From Rutpela maculata (Eukaryota > Arthropoda > Insecta > Coleoptera > Cerambycidae), in contig OW386291.2 in NCBI GenBank assembly GCA_936432065.2, positions 105,713,823 through 105,777,822 of the forward strand: a stretch of DNA of 64,000 nt. The letters are read 5' to 3'. Made by a program: the position numbers and the translations under genes. Shown in pieces: positions 41,647 through 54,111 of this stretch; the first letter of the stretch is position 1, and each line of letters begins with the position of its first letter. The notes under the pieces are model-generated. The model did no database searches and was not told the DNA's origin. It was given only the letters and a program-made list of their open reading frames with translations.

Positions 41647-43800
41647 TTATTTTATCCAAGAGATCAGTTACATGATATAGGACATGTCAAAAATAAAAAA
41701 ATAGTATCTGAAATATCAGATGAAATTAAGATAACAATGTCAATAGGTGAACAAACAAATATAAAATACATATATAGGATATAACAAATTAAAATAAAAT
41801 TTTACAAAATATAAAACTACAAACTATCATTAAGGTACTCATCAACGGAATAATATGCTTTACTTTTCAGTAAATGCTTTATTTGTATTTTAAAGTTTTT
41901 TTCATCAATAGATTTGTTCGAATTAGGTAGTTTATTGTACACTTTAATTCCCAGATATTTTGGGTTGTGCTCATATAGTGCTAATCTATGATGCGGAATT
42001 TCCAGGGTATGAATATTTCTCGTGTTATATATATGATTTGCATTAATGGTCTTATTATTTAATTGTGATCTGGCATATACCAATAGATTAAGAAGGAATA
42101 AGCAGGGTAGTGTAAGTATCCCAAGTTGTTTATAAATGTCTTTACAGCTGGTTCGCCTGGTTACTCCCGCTATTAAACGTACTGCTGCTCAGCATATCAG
42201 GTGAAGAACCCCACGCAATTAAGGCATAACTAATAATCGATTCAAAGAATGAATGATAGAAAGTGATTAACACTGCTTTACTAACCATTTGCCGTAGTTG
42301 CCTAATACAATAACATATTGGAGCTATTTTTTTACAAATTTCATTTATATGTACCGTCCAAGTACAGTTCTCTTGAATGTGTAAACCTAAAAATTTTGAG
42401 GACGTAACTTGTCAAATGGATCCTTCATTTGACTTTATTAAAAGGCTGTGGTCAGTATTAATTTTACTAATATTAAAACGAATAAAAATGGATTTATTAC
42501 TATTTAGGATGAGGTCGTTCTCAGTAAACCAATTATGAGCACTGCCTAATTGCTCATTTGCCTTTAGGACTGCGTCTGCACATTTTTGTGCAGTGATAAG
42601 CAGAGATGTATCATCAGCATAAAGAATTGAATTTGTTTCACTGAAGTTGTCATGTAAATTATGTAAAGAAGTGGTCCCAGGACAGACCCTTGTGGTACAC
42701 CTACTGTTAATTTCATTTTCCTAGATTTAGTATCACCTATCTGTACATAGTGTTTCCTGTAACACAAATAACTCCTGAACCATTCCAGCAATACACCACG
42801 AATGCCATAACTTTCTAATCTTTGTAAGAGTAAGTTGTGATTATCAAGATCAAAGGCTTTACTAAGATTTAGAAATATGTTTTTATTATCTAAATTGTCG
42901 TATAATTCAGTCAAAAATTCTATAACAGCTGTAGTAGTAGAACGGCCTCTCCGAAAGCCAAATTGATTATTATTGAATATATTATATTTGTCAAAGAAAT
43001 TTACTATTCTGTTCGATACACATTTTTCAAATACTTTGGAGAATGAACTTAATATAGAAATAGATCTATAGTTTTCAACTTTATTTTTACATCCCGTTTT
43101 GAAAAATGGTCTAATCTTAGCAATTTTAAGTCTGTCTGGAAACGTGCCTTCGGAAAAGGATAAATTAATTAGCATACATAAAGGTTTAGTAACTACTGGT
43201 AGACACTTTTTCGGTAAATTAACACTAATATTGTCGTCCCCATGGGATCCTGAATTTTTTAAACCTTTTATTATGTCTGTTATTTCGAGTTCATCAACTG
43301 GTTGGAAGAAAAATGAACATTTGTTTTTATCTATTTGTGGTACTGTATATTGATGATTCATATCCCTTAATAAAAGTTTAGGAATGTTGTTAAAGTAATC
43401 GTTAAATGTATACTTACCGTCGAAGGATCGGAATTTACAACATTATCAATATTTAAACTAATTTGTTTGTTATCCCTTTCTTTATTCCTGTTTATAATTT
43501 TCCAGGCAGTCTTGGACTTATTTTCGGAATTTTGTAAAATTCTGTCGTTATGCATTTTCTTCGCTTTATTTATTAGTTGCCGATATAACGATTTATACCT
43601 TTTGTAATACGCTATAGTATCCTTATCTCCACTTAATGTAAGGCGATATAAATATTTTAACTTCTGTGAAGATATTTTTAGACCCCCTGTCAGCCATTTT
43701 TTTGAGGTATTATTGCATCCAAAATTTTTGATATTTTTTTTTTCACAGGAAAGGCCAATTCAAAGTAATGTAAGAAAGTATCCATAAAATACTCAAATTT
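41647..43800 (-). mobile_element. Jockey/CR1-type LINE relic
   Basis: A minus-strand element whose 3' UTR (41647-41816) touches the A-run of R4-type copy 6 and whose upstream end fades near 43800. The 5' part with the endonuclease is missing. The TTATTTTATCC at its 3' boundary would be the end of the tail. Confidence 0.65.
41817..43555 (-). pseudogene. LINE reverse transcriptase, several frameshifts
   Basis: From upstream: ENKSKTAWKIINRNK (43367-43555), then 43361-42564 with the RT core: LKIAKIRPFFKTG, YRSISILSSFSKVFEK, NNNQFGFRRGRSTTTAV, LNLSKAFDLDNHNLLL, GVPQGSVLGPLLYIIY. A frameshift then hides the active site, which is readable in another frame as SILYADDTSLL. The rest (KFLGLHIQENCTW…) has stops, and 42083-41817 holds the C-terminal block HIYNTRNIHTLEIPHHR to YLNDSL-stop. 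'DLSKAFD' is altered to NLSKAFD, losing a catalytic aspartate. Dead. Confidence 0.75.
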
Positions 43801-44115
43801 TTTCGACACATACTATGCAGCTCTCGAACATACAAAAACAGACAGTTGATTCTTACGTAAAAGCGCCTCACAGAACATATAGACTACAAACCCATCGTAA
43901 TTTTTAAGGGGTCAAGTGCCCCAGCATGAATTATATCCAGTACGATGCTGGTATACGAAACCAGAACTTTAGGCACTATGCCGTCACTTTTGGACGGTAC
44001 AGGTGAGTACATAGGTAAATTGAATTATCCATCCGAAAGTGCGCTCTTCAGACAAATTCCTCATGTTGATATAAAAATAATCACCTAGAACCTACTGCCG
44101 TACAAAAATAATGTA
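43801..44115. other. no gene recognised
   Basis: Spacer between the LINE relic and the large palindrome. AGCATG...ATGCTG near 43922-43952 is a small inverted repeat. Confidence 0.3.
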
Positions 44116-46335
44116 GAGCAAGATCCCGTGAACGCCAGACCTACGTTATTTTATAAAATCTGAAAATTTTTCTACGGAAGTATACTACTACAGGTAAGAA
44201 GAATTGGCTACTATGAACAGTCGGTTGCGGTGGCTTTGACAGGTAACAGGTAGCAAAGGTGTATAGAATTGCTGCTCAAAATCGTCATACTATAAAGCGT
44301 AATTTTTTGATATTGTTTACGAGATGCTATAATAATTCACGCCCTCCACTGCCAGACACTTTCTATGGTGGCAAGGCCCCTTTAAGTATAAAAAAATGTA
44401 ATTGTACTTACGTTATTTTATAAAATCTGAATTTTATATATGTTACTTCGGCAACTATTTTAAGGTGTTTTCCAAGCAGTCAGGCAGTTTAGAAGGTTCC
44501 AACCCCCTACCAGATATAGTTGAAGGTCAGCTGTAGGTATGAGCGCAAAGGAAGGCAAATGTATATAAAAGCGAGTACGAATGAGACAGTCAGTTAGGTT
44601 TATTGGATAATTCAATTATGTAGAAATTATTTATAAATTAAAAATAGAGAAAGAGGGCCGATTTGGGCGGTTTTTGCGCAAATTATTTTTAGATGAAAAA
44701 ATCAGAAGACGTTTTTTTTTAATGTCTACTAACAGTAATAAGTCAATTTTACCCTAAATGGACGACCCCCCATTCCCCTAGCCCCCCCTCCCCCCTCAAT
44801 CCTGAATACGCCATCACTTCAGAGACGCCAAAAACGTATTTATCTATTTTTCTGGATTTTTTTGTCACCTTTTTTTTTCAATTTTACCTTCAAATGACCT
44901 TATAAACTTGATGAGATACAGGTTAACGAACTTCGGGTTCGAAATCAGGAAAATCTCAGGATACCCTGGTCAAGTCTGGTGAGCAAGCTTAGATATTTTT
45001 TTATATTTCCCGCAAACGAGTAAATAGTAAAACCACCCTCTCCACCCCCCTTTTGTAAAAAGGGAAAAAATGATAAATGAAAACGGATACAGTTAAAAGG
45101 GAATTAGTGTGGTAGTGTGGTATTTTATCTAGCAAATATAAGTTTGAAAGCGATATATCTCTCCAAGAACGCTGTTAGCAAGTGATGGCATGTTCAGGAT
45201 TGAGGGGGGGGGGGGGGGGGAACATCCGTTTAGGACTTATTATTGTTAGCAAACATAAAAAAAAACGTTTTCTGATTTTTTTTCGTCCAAAAATAATTTG
45301 GGGCAGAAACCGCCCAAATTGACCCTCCTCCTTTGGTTATTACCATAATTTTACAGTTAATAAATTGTTGAAAAATAAATTTAATAAATCAATAGCAAAT
45401 TAATTTCCGTTTCTAAACGTGGTTTTTTAAAATATATTTAAAAGCAAATTTCAATATTTTATTAAAAATTTATTGTTTACTATGAACCTAATAATAAAAA
45501 ATAGTTTGATAATAAAATGTCTGATGGACAAATTGTTTATTTATAATCAGAGCCCGTATACTTATAACCATTATAACCATTTTTGACGTCAAAGTAGCCG
45601 TTTCGGAGATATTCGCTGTGAAAAATTGCGTACCACCGATTTTTCGCCGAGCGCTCCAAACTACCCCCTACTCTGAAGTCGATAGCGAAAAAACGGTGGG
45701 GAGTACGCAAATCGACCATAGAACTTTTTTTATGTAGAATTTAATGAAGAATATTTTTGTTTCTATACCTGTTTTTCGTGGGAATGACGGATCCGAAGAA
45801 AAATGAGAATAACCGTAACTAAGTCCCGTCTGGGGGTGGTTCTTCGCCCCAAAAAGGTGTTTCCATCAACGGATAAGGTGGGAACTCTTCGGATCCTTAA
45901 TTCTATTCCTATGAACTATACATAGCCCAAATATAATTTTTATATGAATTTTTTCTCCTAAAAAGTCTAATTTGCGTGGACTATACAGTTGACTTTCAAC
46001 TGTCTGGTAGGGGATTGGAACCTCGAAACTGTCTGACTACTCGGGAAACACCTTAAAACATGGGTCTGGCGGGGGGTTGCCACCATAGAAAGTGTCTGGC
46101 AGTGGAGGACGTGAATTATTATAGCATCTCGTAAACAATATCAAAAAATTATGCTTTATAGTATGACGATTTTGAGCAGCAATTCTATACACTTTTGCTA
46201 CCTGTTACCTGTCAAAGCCACCGCGACCGACTGTTCATAGTAGCCAATTCTTCTTACCTGTAGTAGTGTACTTTCGTAGAAAAATTTTCAGATTTTATAA
46301 AATAACGTAAGTCTGGCGTTCACAGGATCTTGGTC
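44116..46335. repeat. imperfect palindrome of about 2.2 kb
   Basis: Matching blocks run in opposite directions around a centre near 45080: 44130-44380 (AACGCCAGAC…TTCTATGGTGGCAAG) with 46070-46330; 44455-44530 (TTTAAGGTGTTTTCC…CCCCCTACCAGA) with 45995-46060; 44645-44830 (CGATTTGGGCGGTTT…CAATCCTGAA) with 45180-45325. The middle is less well matched. This is the shape of a foldback or inverted LTR-like element. No protein is encoded. Confidence 0.65.
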
Positions 46336-48088
46336 TAATGGGATCGGAAGCCAGAAGAATTTTTGATTTTCCGAAAATTTGTAATTGCTAAAGTGGAGAA
46401 AATTGCACTTTTTCATTTATTTTCCGAAAAACACATTTTTCACATTTTCCATATTCCTGTAGAAGAACTCACTACCGTGCGTCTAGGTGACGCGACACCA
46501 ATTTATTTTTAGAAGGGCGCCAGCCGTATCCGGCCTCATTTTTCCACTCCCAAGTGGGTTCGAGATAAGATATACTTCAATAGACGAGTAATGGGTCAAG
46601 GCTGCACTACCTCAGATCATTAACGACGCTCTCTCAGGACGGGATTTGGTATCTTTTTATACCGCAATAATGGGTTTGACGCCTTTGGATTTTTGTAATT
46701 TTCGCATAAAAAAAGTTCCTATCGAAGATTTCTCTCCGAATTTGACGTGATTAGTATCTATTTACCTAGTAATAATGGTCTCTACACTTGAAGATTTCTG
46801 GAGAAATCGCATAAAAAATCCCTATGAAGCTCTGGTAAGGCGACCAGAACAACACTGAGTATCAACCTTAAGGAATCATGAGATTTCGATTAACTCAGTT
46901 GTTTTTCCAAACGAAACCCCAGGGATTTTCGAAATCGTATATTTATTATACGTTTTCTGTAAACGTCTATAATATAAACGTTTTTATCACGTATATAATA
47001 AATCAGTGAAATATATATTTTTATTTATGTTATGCAAAATTCTTCTAGTTAATTTCAATACATGTCAACAGTTTTACAAATGTGAGTTAAATGAAGAAAT
47101 CATATTTATTGTTTTGAACCAGTTTATAATGAACGTCTTTTAAATGTCTTGTTTTATACGTACAATAATGGTATGATACATACCATATTTATACCAGAAC
47201 TTCCCGATTCATTGTTTACCGTGAATGTTCCCGACGCAGTGCGCCTTGGACAGCCAATCACGAAGCTGCATCTGCATCATGTGAGGTGGTATGACATCAG
47301 GGCTATCAGACTGACTGTCAGAACTTCAATTTCTTCTTCGATTTTGTGAAAAGTGGCACTATTGTGTTTATCATCGTGAGTGTGTATTGAAGGTATATTA
47401 TTACCTGTTCCCTTCAAGGTAAGAATTACTATTATTTATAGTAGTTTACAGTGTTTATAGTAGTAAGGTTCAAGAAATTATTCTAATCAATCTGTCATTT
47501 GGCCCGTGAATAATTCCTACAAGGACTTTTATGTTTGTATAACGTAGGAAGAAGATTGCTTAAACAAAGATTTTAGCAAATATATAATATGATCTATAAT
47601 ATTGATAACTAATTACTACGTAGAAGCAACGGGGACAGGTGTAATTGCAAAAATCTGCAGTGAAACACAAATTTTCACTACAGTAACTGCTGTAAATGGT
47701 AAAATGTTACCAATAGAAAAAAAATAGTTTGAATACAAGTTGTATCTCTTTTTATATCAATTTTTATTTTCTAAAGTATTGGTAATGTCTAATTTCAAAG
47801 TAGAACTAACATGGAAGGAAATAATTGAAAAAACATAGTTTGACCATAATTTTTTCCATATGGCGGATGTAGGGGCATGACATTTTTATAGAAAACATTC
47901 CTCATGTTCTTTTATTCATCGGATGAGTCGTGCGCAGACATCCATCCGTCCCTTTTTACAGCGTAAAAGAGACAGAGATAGCAAAACATTGATGAATAAT
48001 AGAACGCGCGGATTAATTAAAAGACTGTGGCAATTTCTCTGCATTATACAAACAAAAAATTCCTCGTAGAAATTATTTACGGGTACAC
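44365..48088 (+). repeat. 3.7-kb direct repeat, copy 1
   Basis: From ATGGTGGCAAG to GGGTACAC the sequence is almost identical to 49960-53701; offsets drift only from 5595 to 5613 through a few small indels. It contains most of the palindrome and about 1.75 kb of further non-coding DNA. The two longest ORFs (45537-45719 minus; 47149-47349 plus) are 60-66 codons without known domains. It may be a non-autonomous element or a tandem segmental duplication. Confidence 0.8.
44562..44595 (+). promoter_or_regulatory. TATA box and initiator in the 3.7-kb repeat, copy 1
   Basis: TATATAAAA (44562-44570) is followed by TCAGTT (44590-44595), with about 28 bp from TATA to the initiator A, the normal arthropod distance. 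The same pair is preserved in copy 2 (50157-50190). Confidence 0.45.
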
Positions 48089-48905
48089 GCTAGGTGGGTG
48101 GAAATTTTAATTGTTCTTTATATCATTGTCGTCAAGCCGAACCGAACCTGATCCGCCCAGCCCTACAATCACCACGGCGCTATGCGCTGTGGTTGTCTGG
48201 CTGGCTCCGGGCCAGGTTTCGGGGAGGCGCATATGTATCTATAAATGTTAATACATTTTATTTGCTTTGCTTTGCTTGCGTCGTCTTCCAGTCATGAGGT
48301 CGGCGGTTCGACCCCTGCTCATTCCGTTTTTTTTTTACTGCGAAAAAAATTTTAGTTGTTTTTTTTTTAAGGTAATAATTGCTTATTGGTTTTTTTCAAT
48401 TTTAGGTCTGTTTTAGACCATTAAATATTCTATTTATGTTGTAGATGACGATATTACACCTTTACCGTTTTTTCTCCAACACGCTTCCCAGGTTTGTATA
48501 AGTACCTCAACTTAAAACGTTAATTCTTAAAATAGTTGACTCCTGACTTCCCCTCCACCGCTCATCAAATTTGAGATAAGGAAAAATTTTTTTTTCGGAT
48601 TTCTCCCTCTCTGCTCCTCAATTTCGAGATCTGGGGAAAATATATTTTTTTAACGAACCGCCACTAATACTAATTAATGTAATAATTACATGTTCAACAA
48701 CTACTCGTACTTCTCAGGTGGCACTGGTGACAGTTTAATTAAATTAAATAAGTTCTTCTTAATAATTATAAATAAATAAAAATACTAGTAACTCGAAGCG
48801 AGAACCTGAAAGATTTTCATATATTTTAAATAAGGCAAGAAATTCAATTTCACATAATAAAGACTTCATTCACCACCATAAATACTGCTTTTAGCATCCG
48901 AAATA
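48089..48905. other. spacer between the 3.7-kb repeats, left part
   Basis: Holds the structured retroelement tail at 48120-48280 and just after it GGTTCGACCCC (48305-48315), a Pol III B-box-like word without a clear A box. 48340-48900 is AT-rich and shows nothing coding. Confidence 0.35.
48120..48280 (+). mobile_element. structured 3' tail of a short retroelement, (TTTGC)n tailed
   Basis: Inner stem ACCACGGCGC (48171-48180) with GCGCTGTGGT (48184-48193); outer CCAGCC with GGCTGG; then GAGGCGCA, TAATAC and (TTTGC)3. It has the same plan as 11274-11404 with many paired changes. Confidence 0.5.
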
Positions 48906-48994
48906 GCGGTCGCCAAGCTAGCTCAGTTGGTTGAAGCATCAGTACTGTAATACGGACAACGGGAGACATGTAGGTTCGAATCCTACGGACCGCA
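48906..48994 (+). tRNA. tRNA-like sequence (pseudogene or SINE head)
   Basis: A perfect Pol III A box TAGCTCAGTTGG (48919-48930) and B box GGTTCGAATCC (48973-48983), a complete T arm (GTAGG-TTCGAAT-CCTAC) and an acceptor GCGGTC pairing with GACCGC are visible. About six extra bases lie between the acceptor 5' strand and the D arm, and the anticodon arm (CAGTACTGTAATACGG) is imperfect with GTA in the likely anticodon place. I therefore doubt a working tRNA; a tRNA-derived SINE or pseudogene is more likely. Confidence 0.5.
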
Positions 48995-49645
48995 ATTGGT
49001 AAAGGTAAGTAAAAATGAATTTAATAACTTAATAAACATTATAATTTGCAGGCAACTCTTGTGAGAAAAAGCTGGAGTGATGGTAAACAATATTAGATAT
49101 GTTAATGTAAATAAAATTACGGATGGCTAAGAAACAAATTCATTAGGACAAAACTTATTTATGCATTAATTATTTTATTTTTATCAAGTAGATTACTAAC
49201 TAGTATGTAGTTTTATATATATGTTCCTATTACTAAAAACCTGCCCAGATAGCATTTTTACATTCAGAGCATGTGCTCGGATCGTACTTTATATACCCAT
49301 GGAACTAAGAATGAATATTCATTTTGTATTCCGTGTAGAAAATCTGAATGTCAGAGAGACGTACAGCTGACCGCCTCTCGATATACGAGTAAGATTCCTA
49401 CAACGTACCCATAGACCAAAACGGAACTTGATATGAACCAGAAACGTATATTGACATACTGATAGATACATGAGGTATATAGGAGGAAGGTCCATCCTAC
49501 ATTCACAATGTACACTGCATGTTCATGGTATATGAGTACTACCTTCGCAGGAATTCAACCGTAGGTGCCTGGTATGTTACACATGGATCATAAATCTATG
49601 ATGCATGTATATTGTAGGAATGAACATTAAGTATCAGTGGCAGCT
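48995..49645. other. no gene recognised
   Basis: AT-rich spacer with scattered ATGTATATTG, GTATATGAG and TACATGAGGTATATAGG words but no clear period. Confidence 0.3.
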
Positions 49646-49855
49646 ATAAGTACTTCACTCATGCCATGTATTTTCTTCAAAGTTTAATTATTATACAAAT
49701 TTATTACTTATTGTAATCATTGATGAGTCGCTGCTTCATTCTGAATATGTTCAGTATGACGCAGCGACTCATCTATGATTATAGCAAATAATAAATTATT
49801 ATAATAATTAAACTCAAGAGAATACATGATATGAGTGAAGTACTTGCATATAATA
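49646..49855. repeat. 210-bp palindrome
   Basis: AAGTACTTCACTCATGCCATGTATT on the left mirrors AATACATGATATGAGTGAAGTACTT on the right, with arms of about 100 bp and the centre near 49747. The innermost arms contain GATGAGTCGCTGC and GCAGCGACTCATC. Probably a MITE. Confidence 0.65.
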
Positions 49856-49959
49856 AATCCAATATCTAATTTTAAAGTTTAATTGTTACAGTCAATTATT
49901 AGGTACTTACTGTAATTTTCCACATTTCATATTCCTTGTGAAGAATATTATGTAAGTAA

Positions 49960-52900
49960 ATGGTGGCAAGACCCCTTTAAGTATAAAAAAATGTAATTGT
50001 ACTTACGTTATTTTATAAAATCTGAATTTTATATATGTTACTTCGGCAACTATTTTAAGGTGTTTTCCAAGCAGCCAGACAGTTTAGAAGGTTCCAACCC
50101 CCTACCAGACATAGTTGAAGGTCAGCTGTAGGTATGAGCGCAAAGGAAGGCAAATGTATATAAAAGCGAGTACGAATGAGACAGTCAGTTAGGTTTATTG
50201 GATAATTCAATTATGTAGAAATTATTTATAAATTAAAAATAGAGAAAGAGGGTCGATTTGGGCGGTTTATGCCGCAAATTATTTTTAGATGAAAAAATCA
50301 GAAGACGTTTTTTTTAATGTCTACTAACAATAATAAGTCAATTTTACCCTAAATGGACGACCCCCCCATTCCCCTAGCCCCCCCCCCTCAATCCTGAATA
50401 CGCCATCACTTCAGAGACGCCAAAAACGTATTTATCTATTTTTCTGGATTTTTTTGTCACCTTTTTTTTTTCAATTTTACCTTCAAATGACCTTATAAAC
50501 TTGATGAGATACAGGTTAACGAACTTCGGGTTCGAAATCAGCGACCCCAAAAATCTCAGGATACCCTGGTCAAGTCTGGTGAGCAAGCTTAGATATTTTG
50601 TTATATTTCCCGCAAACGAGTAAATAGTAAAACCACCCTCTCCACCCCCCTTTTGTAAAAAGGGAAAAAATGATAAATGAAAACGGATACAGTTAAAAGG
50701 GAATTAGTGTGGTAGTGTGGTATTTTATCTAGCAAATATAAGTTTGAAAGCGATATATCTCTCCAAGAACGCTGTTAGCAAGTGATGGCATGTTCAGGAT
50801 TGAGGGGGGGGGGGGGGGGGATCGTCCGTTTAGGGTAAAATCGACTTATTATTGTTAGCAGACATTAAAAAAAAAACGTTTTCTGATTTTTTTTCGTCCA
50901 AAAATAATTTGGGGCAGAAACCGCCCAAATTGACCTCCTCCTCCTTTGGTTATTACCATAATTTTACAGTTAATAAATTGTTAAAAAATAAATTTAATAA
51001 ATCAATAGCAAATTAATTTCCGTTTCTAAACGTGGTTTTTTAAAATATATTTAAAAGCAAATTTCAATATTTTATTAAAATTTTATTGTTTACTATGAAC
51101 CTAATAATAAAAAATAGTTTGATAATAAAATGTCTGATGGACAAATTGTTTATTTATAATCAGAGCCCGTATACTTATAACCATTATAACCATTTTTGAC
51201 GTCAAAGTAGCCGTTTCGGAGATATTCGCTGTGAAAAATTGCGTACCACCGATTTTTCGCCGAGCGCTCCAAACTACCCCCTACTCTGATGTCGATAGCG
51301 AAAAAACGGTGGGGAGTACGCAAATCGACCATAGAACTTTTTTTATGTAGAATTTAATGAAGAATATTTTTGTTTCTATACCTGTTTTTCGTGGGAATGA
51401 CGGATCCGAAGAAAAATGAGAATAACCGTAACTAAGTCCCGTCTGGGGGTGGTTCTTCGCCCCAAAAAGGTGTTTCCATCAACGGATAAGGTGGGAACTC
51501 TTCGGATCCTTAATTCTATTCCTATGAACTATACATAGCCCAAATATAATTTTTATATGAATTTTTTCTCCTAAAAAGTCTAATTTGCGTGGACTATACA
51601 GTTGACTTTCAACTGTCTGGTAGGGGGTTGGAACCTCGAAACTGTCTGACTACTCGGGAAACACCTTAAAACATGGGTCTGGCGGGGGGTTGCCACCATA
51701 GAAAGTGTCTGGCAGTGGAGGACGTGAATTATTATAGCATCTCGTAAACAATATCAAAAAATTATGCTTTATAGTATGACGATTTTGAGCAGCAATTCTA
51801 TACACTTTTGCTACCTGTTACCTGTCAAAGCCACCGCGACCGACTGTTCGTAGTAGCCAATTCTTCTTACCTGTAGTAGTGTACTTTCGTAGAAAAATTT
51901 TCAGATTTTATAAAATAACGTAAGTCTGGCGTTCACAGGATCTTGGTCTAATGGGATCGGAAGCCAGAAGAATTTTTGATTTTCCGAAAATTTGTAATTG
52001 CTAAAGTGGAGAAAATTGCACTTTTTCATTTATTTTCCGAAAAACACATTTTTCACATTTTCCATATTCCTGTAGAAGAACTCACTACCGTGCGTCTAGG
52101 TGACGCGACACCAATTTATTTTTAGAAGGGCGCCAGCCGTATCCGGCCTCATTTTTCCACTCCCAAGTGGGTTCGAGATAAGATATACTTCAATAGACGA
52201 GTAATGGGTCAAGGCTGCACTACCTCAGATCATTAACGACGCTCTCTCAGGACGGGATTTGGTATCTTTTTATACCGCAATAATGGGTTTGACGCCTTTG
52301 GATTTTTGTAATTTTCGCATAAAAAAAGTTCCTATCGAAGATTTCTCTCCGAATTTGACGTGATTAGTATCTATTTACCTAGTAATAATGGTCTCTACAC
52401 TTGAAGATTTCTGGAGAAATCGCATAAAAAATCCCTATGAAGCTCTGGTAAGGCGACCAGAACAACACTGAGTATCAACCTTAAGGAATCATGAGATTTC
52501 GATTAACTCAGTTGTTTTTCCAAACGAAACCCCAGGGATTTTCGAAATCGTATATTTATTATACGTTTTCTGTAAACGTCTATAATATAAACGTTTTTAT
52601 CACGTATATAATAAATCAGTGAAATATATATTTTTATTTATGTTATGCAAAATTCTTCTAGTTAATTTCAATACATGTCAACAGTTTTACAAATGTGAGT
52701 TAAATGAAGAAATCATATTTATTGTTTTGAACCAGTTTATAATGAACGTCTTTTAAATGTCTTGTTTTATACGTACAATAATGGTATGATACATACCATA
52801 TTTATACCAGAACTTCCCGATTCATTGTTTACCGTGAATGTTCCCGACGCAGTGCGCCTTGGACAGCCAATCACGAAGCTGCATCTGCATCATGTGAGGT

Positions 52901-53701
52901 GGTATGACATCAGGGCTATCAGACTGACTGTCAGAACTTCAATTTCTTCTTCGATTTTGTGAAAAGTGGCACTATTGTGTTTATCATCGTGAGTGTGTAT
53001 TGAAGGTATATTATTACCTGTTCCCTTCAAGGTAAGAATTACTATTATTTATAGTAGTTTACAGTGTTTATAGTAGTAAGGTTCAAGAAATTATTCTAAT
53101 CAATCTGTCATTTGGCCCGTGAATAATTCCTACAAGGACTTTTATGTTTGTATAACGTAGGAAGAAGATTGCTTAAACAAAGATTTTAGCAAATATATAA
53201 TATGATCTATAATATTGATAACTAATTACTACGTAGAAGCAACGGGGACAGGTGTAATTGCAAAAATCTGCAGTGAAACACAAATTTTCACTACAGTAAC
53301 TGCTGTAAATGGTAAAATGTTACCAATAGAAAAAAAATAGTTTGAATACAAGTTGTATCTCTTTTTATATCAATTTTTATTTTCTAAAGTATTGGTAATG
53401 TCTAATTTCAAAGTAGAACTAACATGGAAGGAAATAATTGAAAAAACATAGTTTGACCATAATTTTTTCCATATGGCGGATGTAGGGGCATGACATTTTT
53501 ATAGAAAACATTCCTCATGTTCTTTTATTCATCGGATGAGTCATGCGCAGACATCCATCCGTCCCTTTTTACAGCGTAAAAGAGACAGAGATAGCAAAAC
53601 ATTGATGAATAATAGAACGCGCGGATTAATTAAAAGACTGTGGCAATTTCTCTGCATTATACAAACAAAAAATTCCTCGTAGAAATTATTTACGGGTACA
53701 C
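49960..53701 (+). repeat. 3.7-kb direct repeat, copy 2
   Basis: Almost identical to 44365-48088. It keeps GCGACCCCAA (near 50541) and GGGTAAAATCGA (near 50833) that copy 1 lacks. It starts abruptly inside what is the left arm of the palindrome in copy 1, so the outermost 250 bp of that arm are missing here. The flanks on both sides differ from those of copy 1. Confidence 0.8.
50157..50190 (+). promoter_or_regulatory. TATA box and initiator in the 3.7-kb repeat, copy 2
   Basis: TATATAAAA (50157-50165) and TCAGTT (50185-50190), same spacing as in copy 1. Confidence 0.45.
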
Positions 53702-54014
53702 CCCGTTTTTTGCTCATAGAATATGTACTTTACAATCGGCGGATCGGCGGTATGTGAAATGGCCAAAAATATATACTGGGTGCTCAAAAATATAGAAAAT
53801 ATAAAAGTAGTTGAAGAGATAACTATCCTTATTTTTCGTGTTGTTTGAAAAAGTTGTTTAAAATGTTAAAATCAGTCTAGATACAAATTTTGAAAAATGT
53901 AAAAAAGGTGAACTTAGTGCGTAATTGTTACATGTTGTTTTCTGATTTTTAATTAATTTAAAATGAAAAAAATAAATTCACCGAGAAAAATTAACAATTT
54001 TTTAATATTTCCAG
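53702..54014. other. possible intron upstream of the exon at 54015
   Basis: AT-rich, no ORF; it ends TTTAATATTTCCAG, a good splice acceptor. Confidence 0.3.
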
Positions 54015-54111
54015 GGAGGTAGGTCAGGAGGTCAGTGAAATTGTAATTAAAGCAACCGTGCAAGATTGGCTGAAAGTAGCTAAATCTAGATATGCTAATA
54101 GCAATAAATGA
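54015..54111 (+). CDS. possible terminal exon of an unidentified gene
   Basis: After the acceptor ATATTTCCAG the frame reads EVGQEVSEIVIKATVQDWLK, then VAKSRYANSNK and TGA (54109-54111). Composition is protein-like with an amphipathic helix, unlike the surrounding AT-rich DNA. AATAAA follows at 54176-54181, a likely polyadenylation signal. No upstream exon was found in this window, and the family is not recognised. It could also be a remnant of a spliced transposase gene. Confidence 0.35.

Noticed and set aside
45204..45222. G-run as a G-quadruplex regulator
   Set aside because: A simple G run facing C runs in the other palindrome arm; variation between copies suggests replication or assembly slippage rather than function.
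47149..47349. 66-codon ORF duplicated at 52762-52962 as a real gene
   Set aside because: Identity between the copies only reflects the recent duplication of the whole segment; there is no domain and no excess of silent change to judge.
48305..48315. GGTTCGACCCC as a second tRNA gene
   Set aside because: Only the B box is present; there is no A box at the right distance and no acceptor stem.
44365..53701. Reading the two 3.7-kb repeats as LTRs of one giant element
   Set aside because: The 1.9 kb between them has no gag, pol or primer site, the ends are not short inverted repeats, and no flanking duplication was found.
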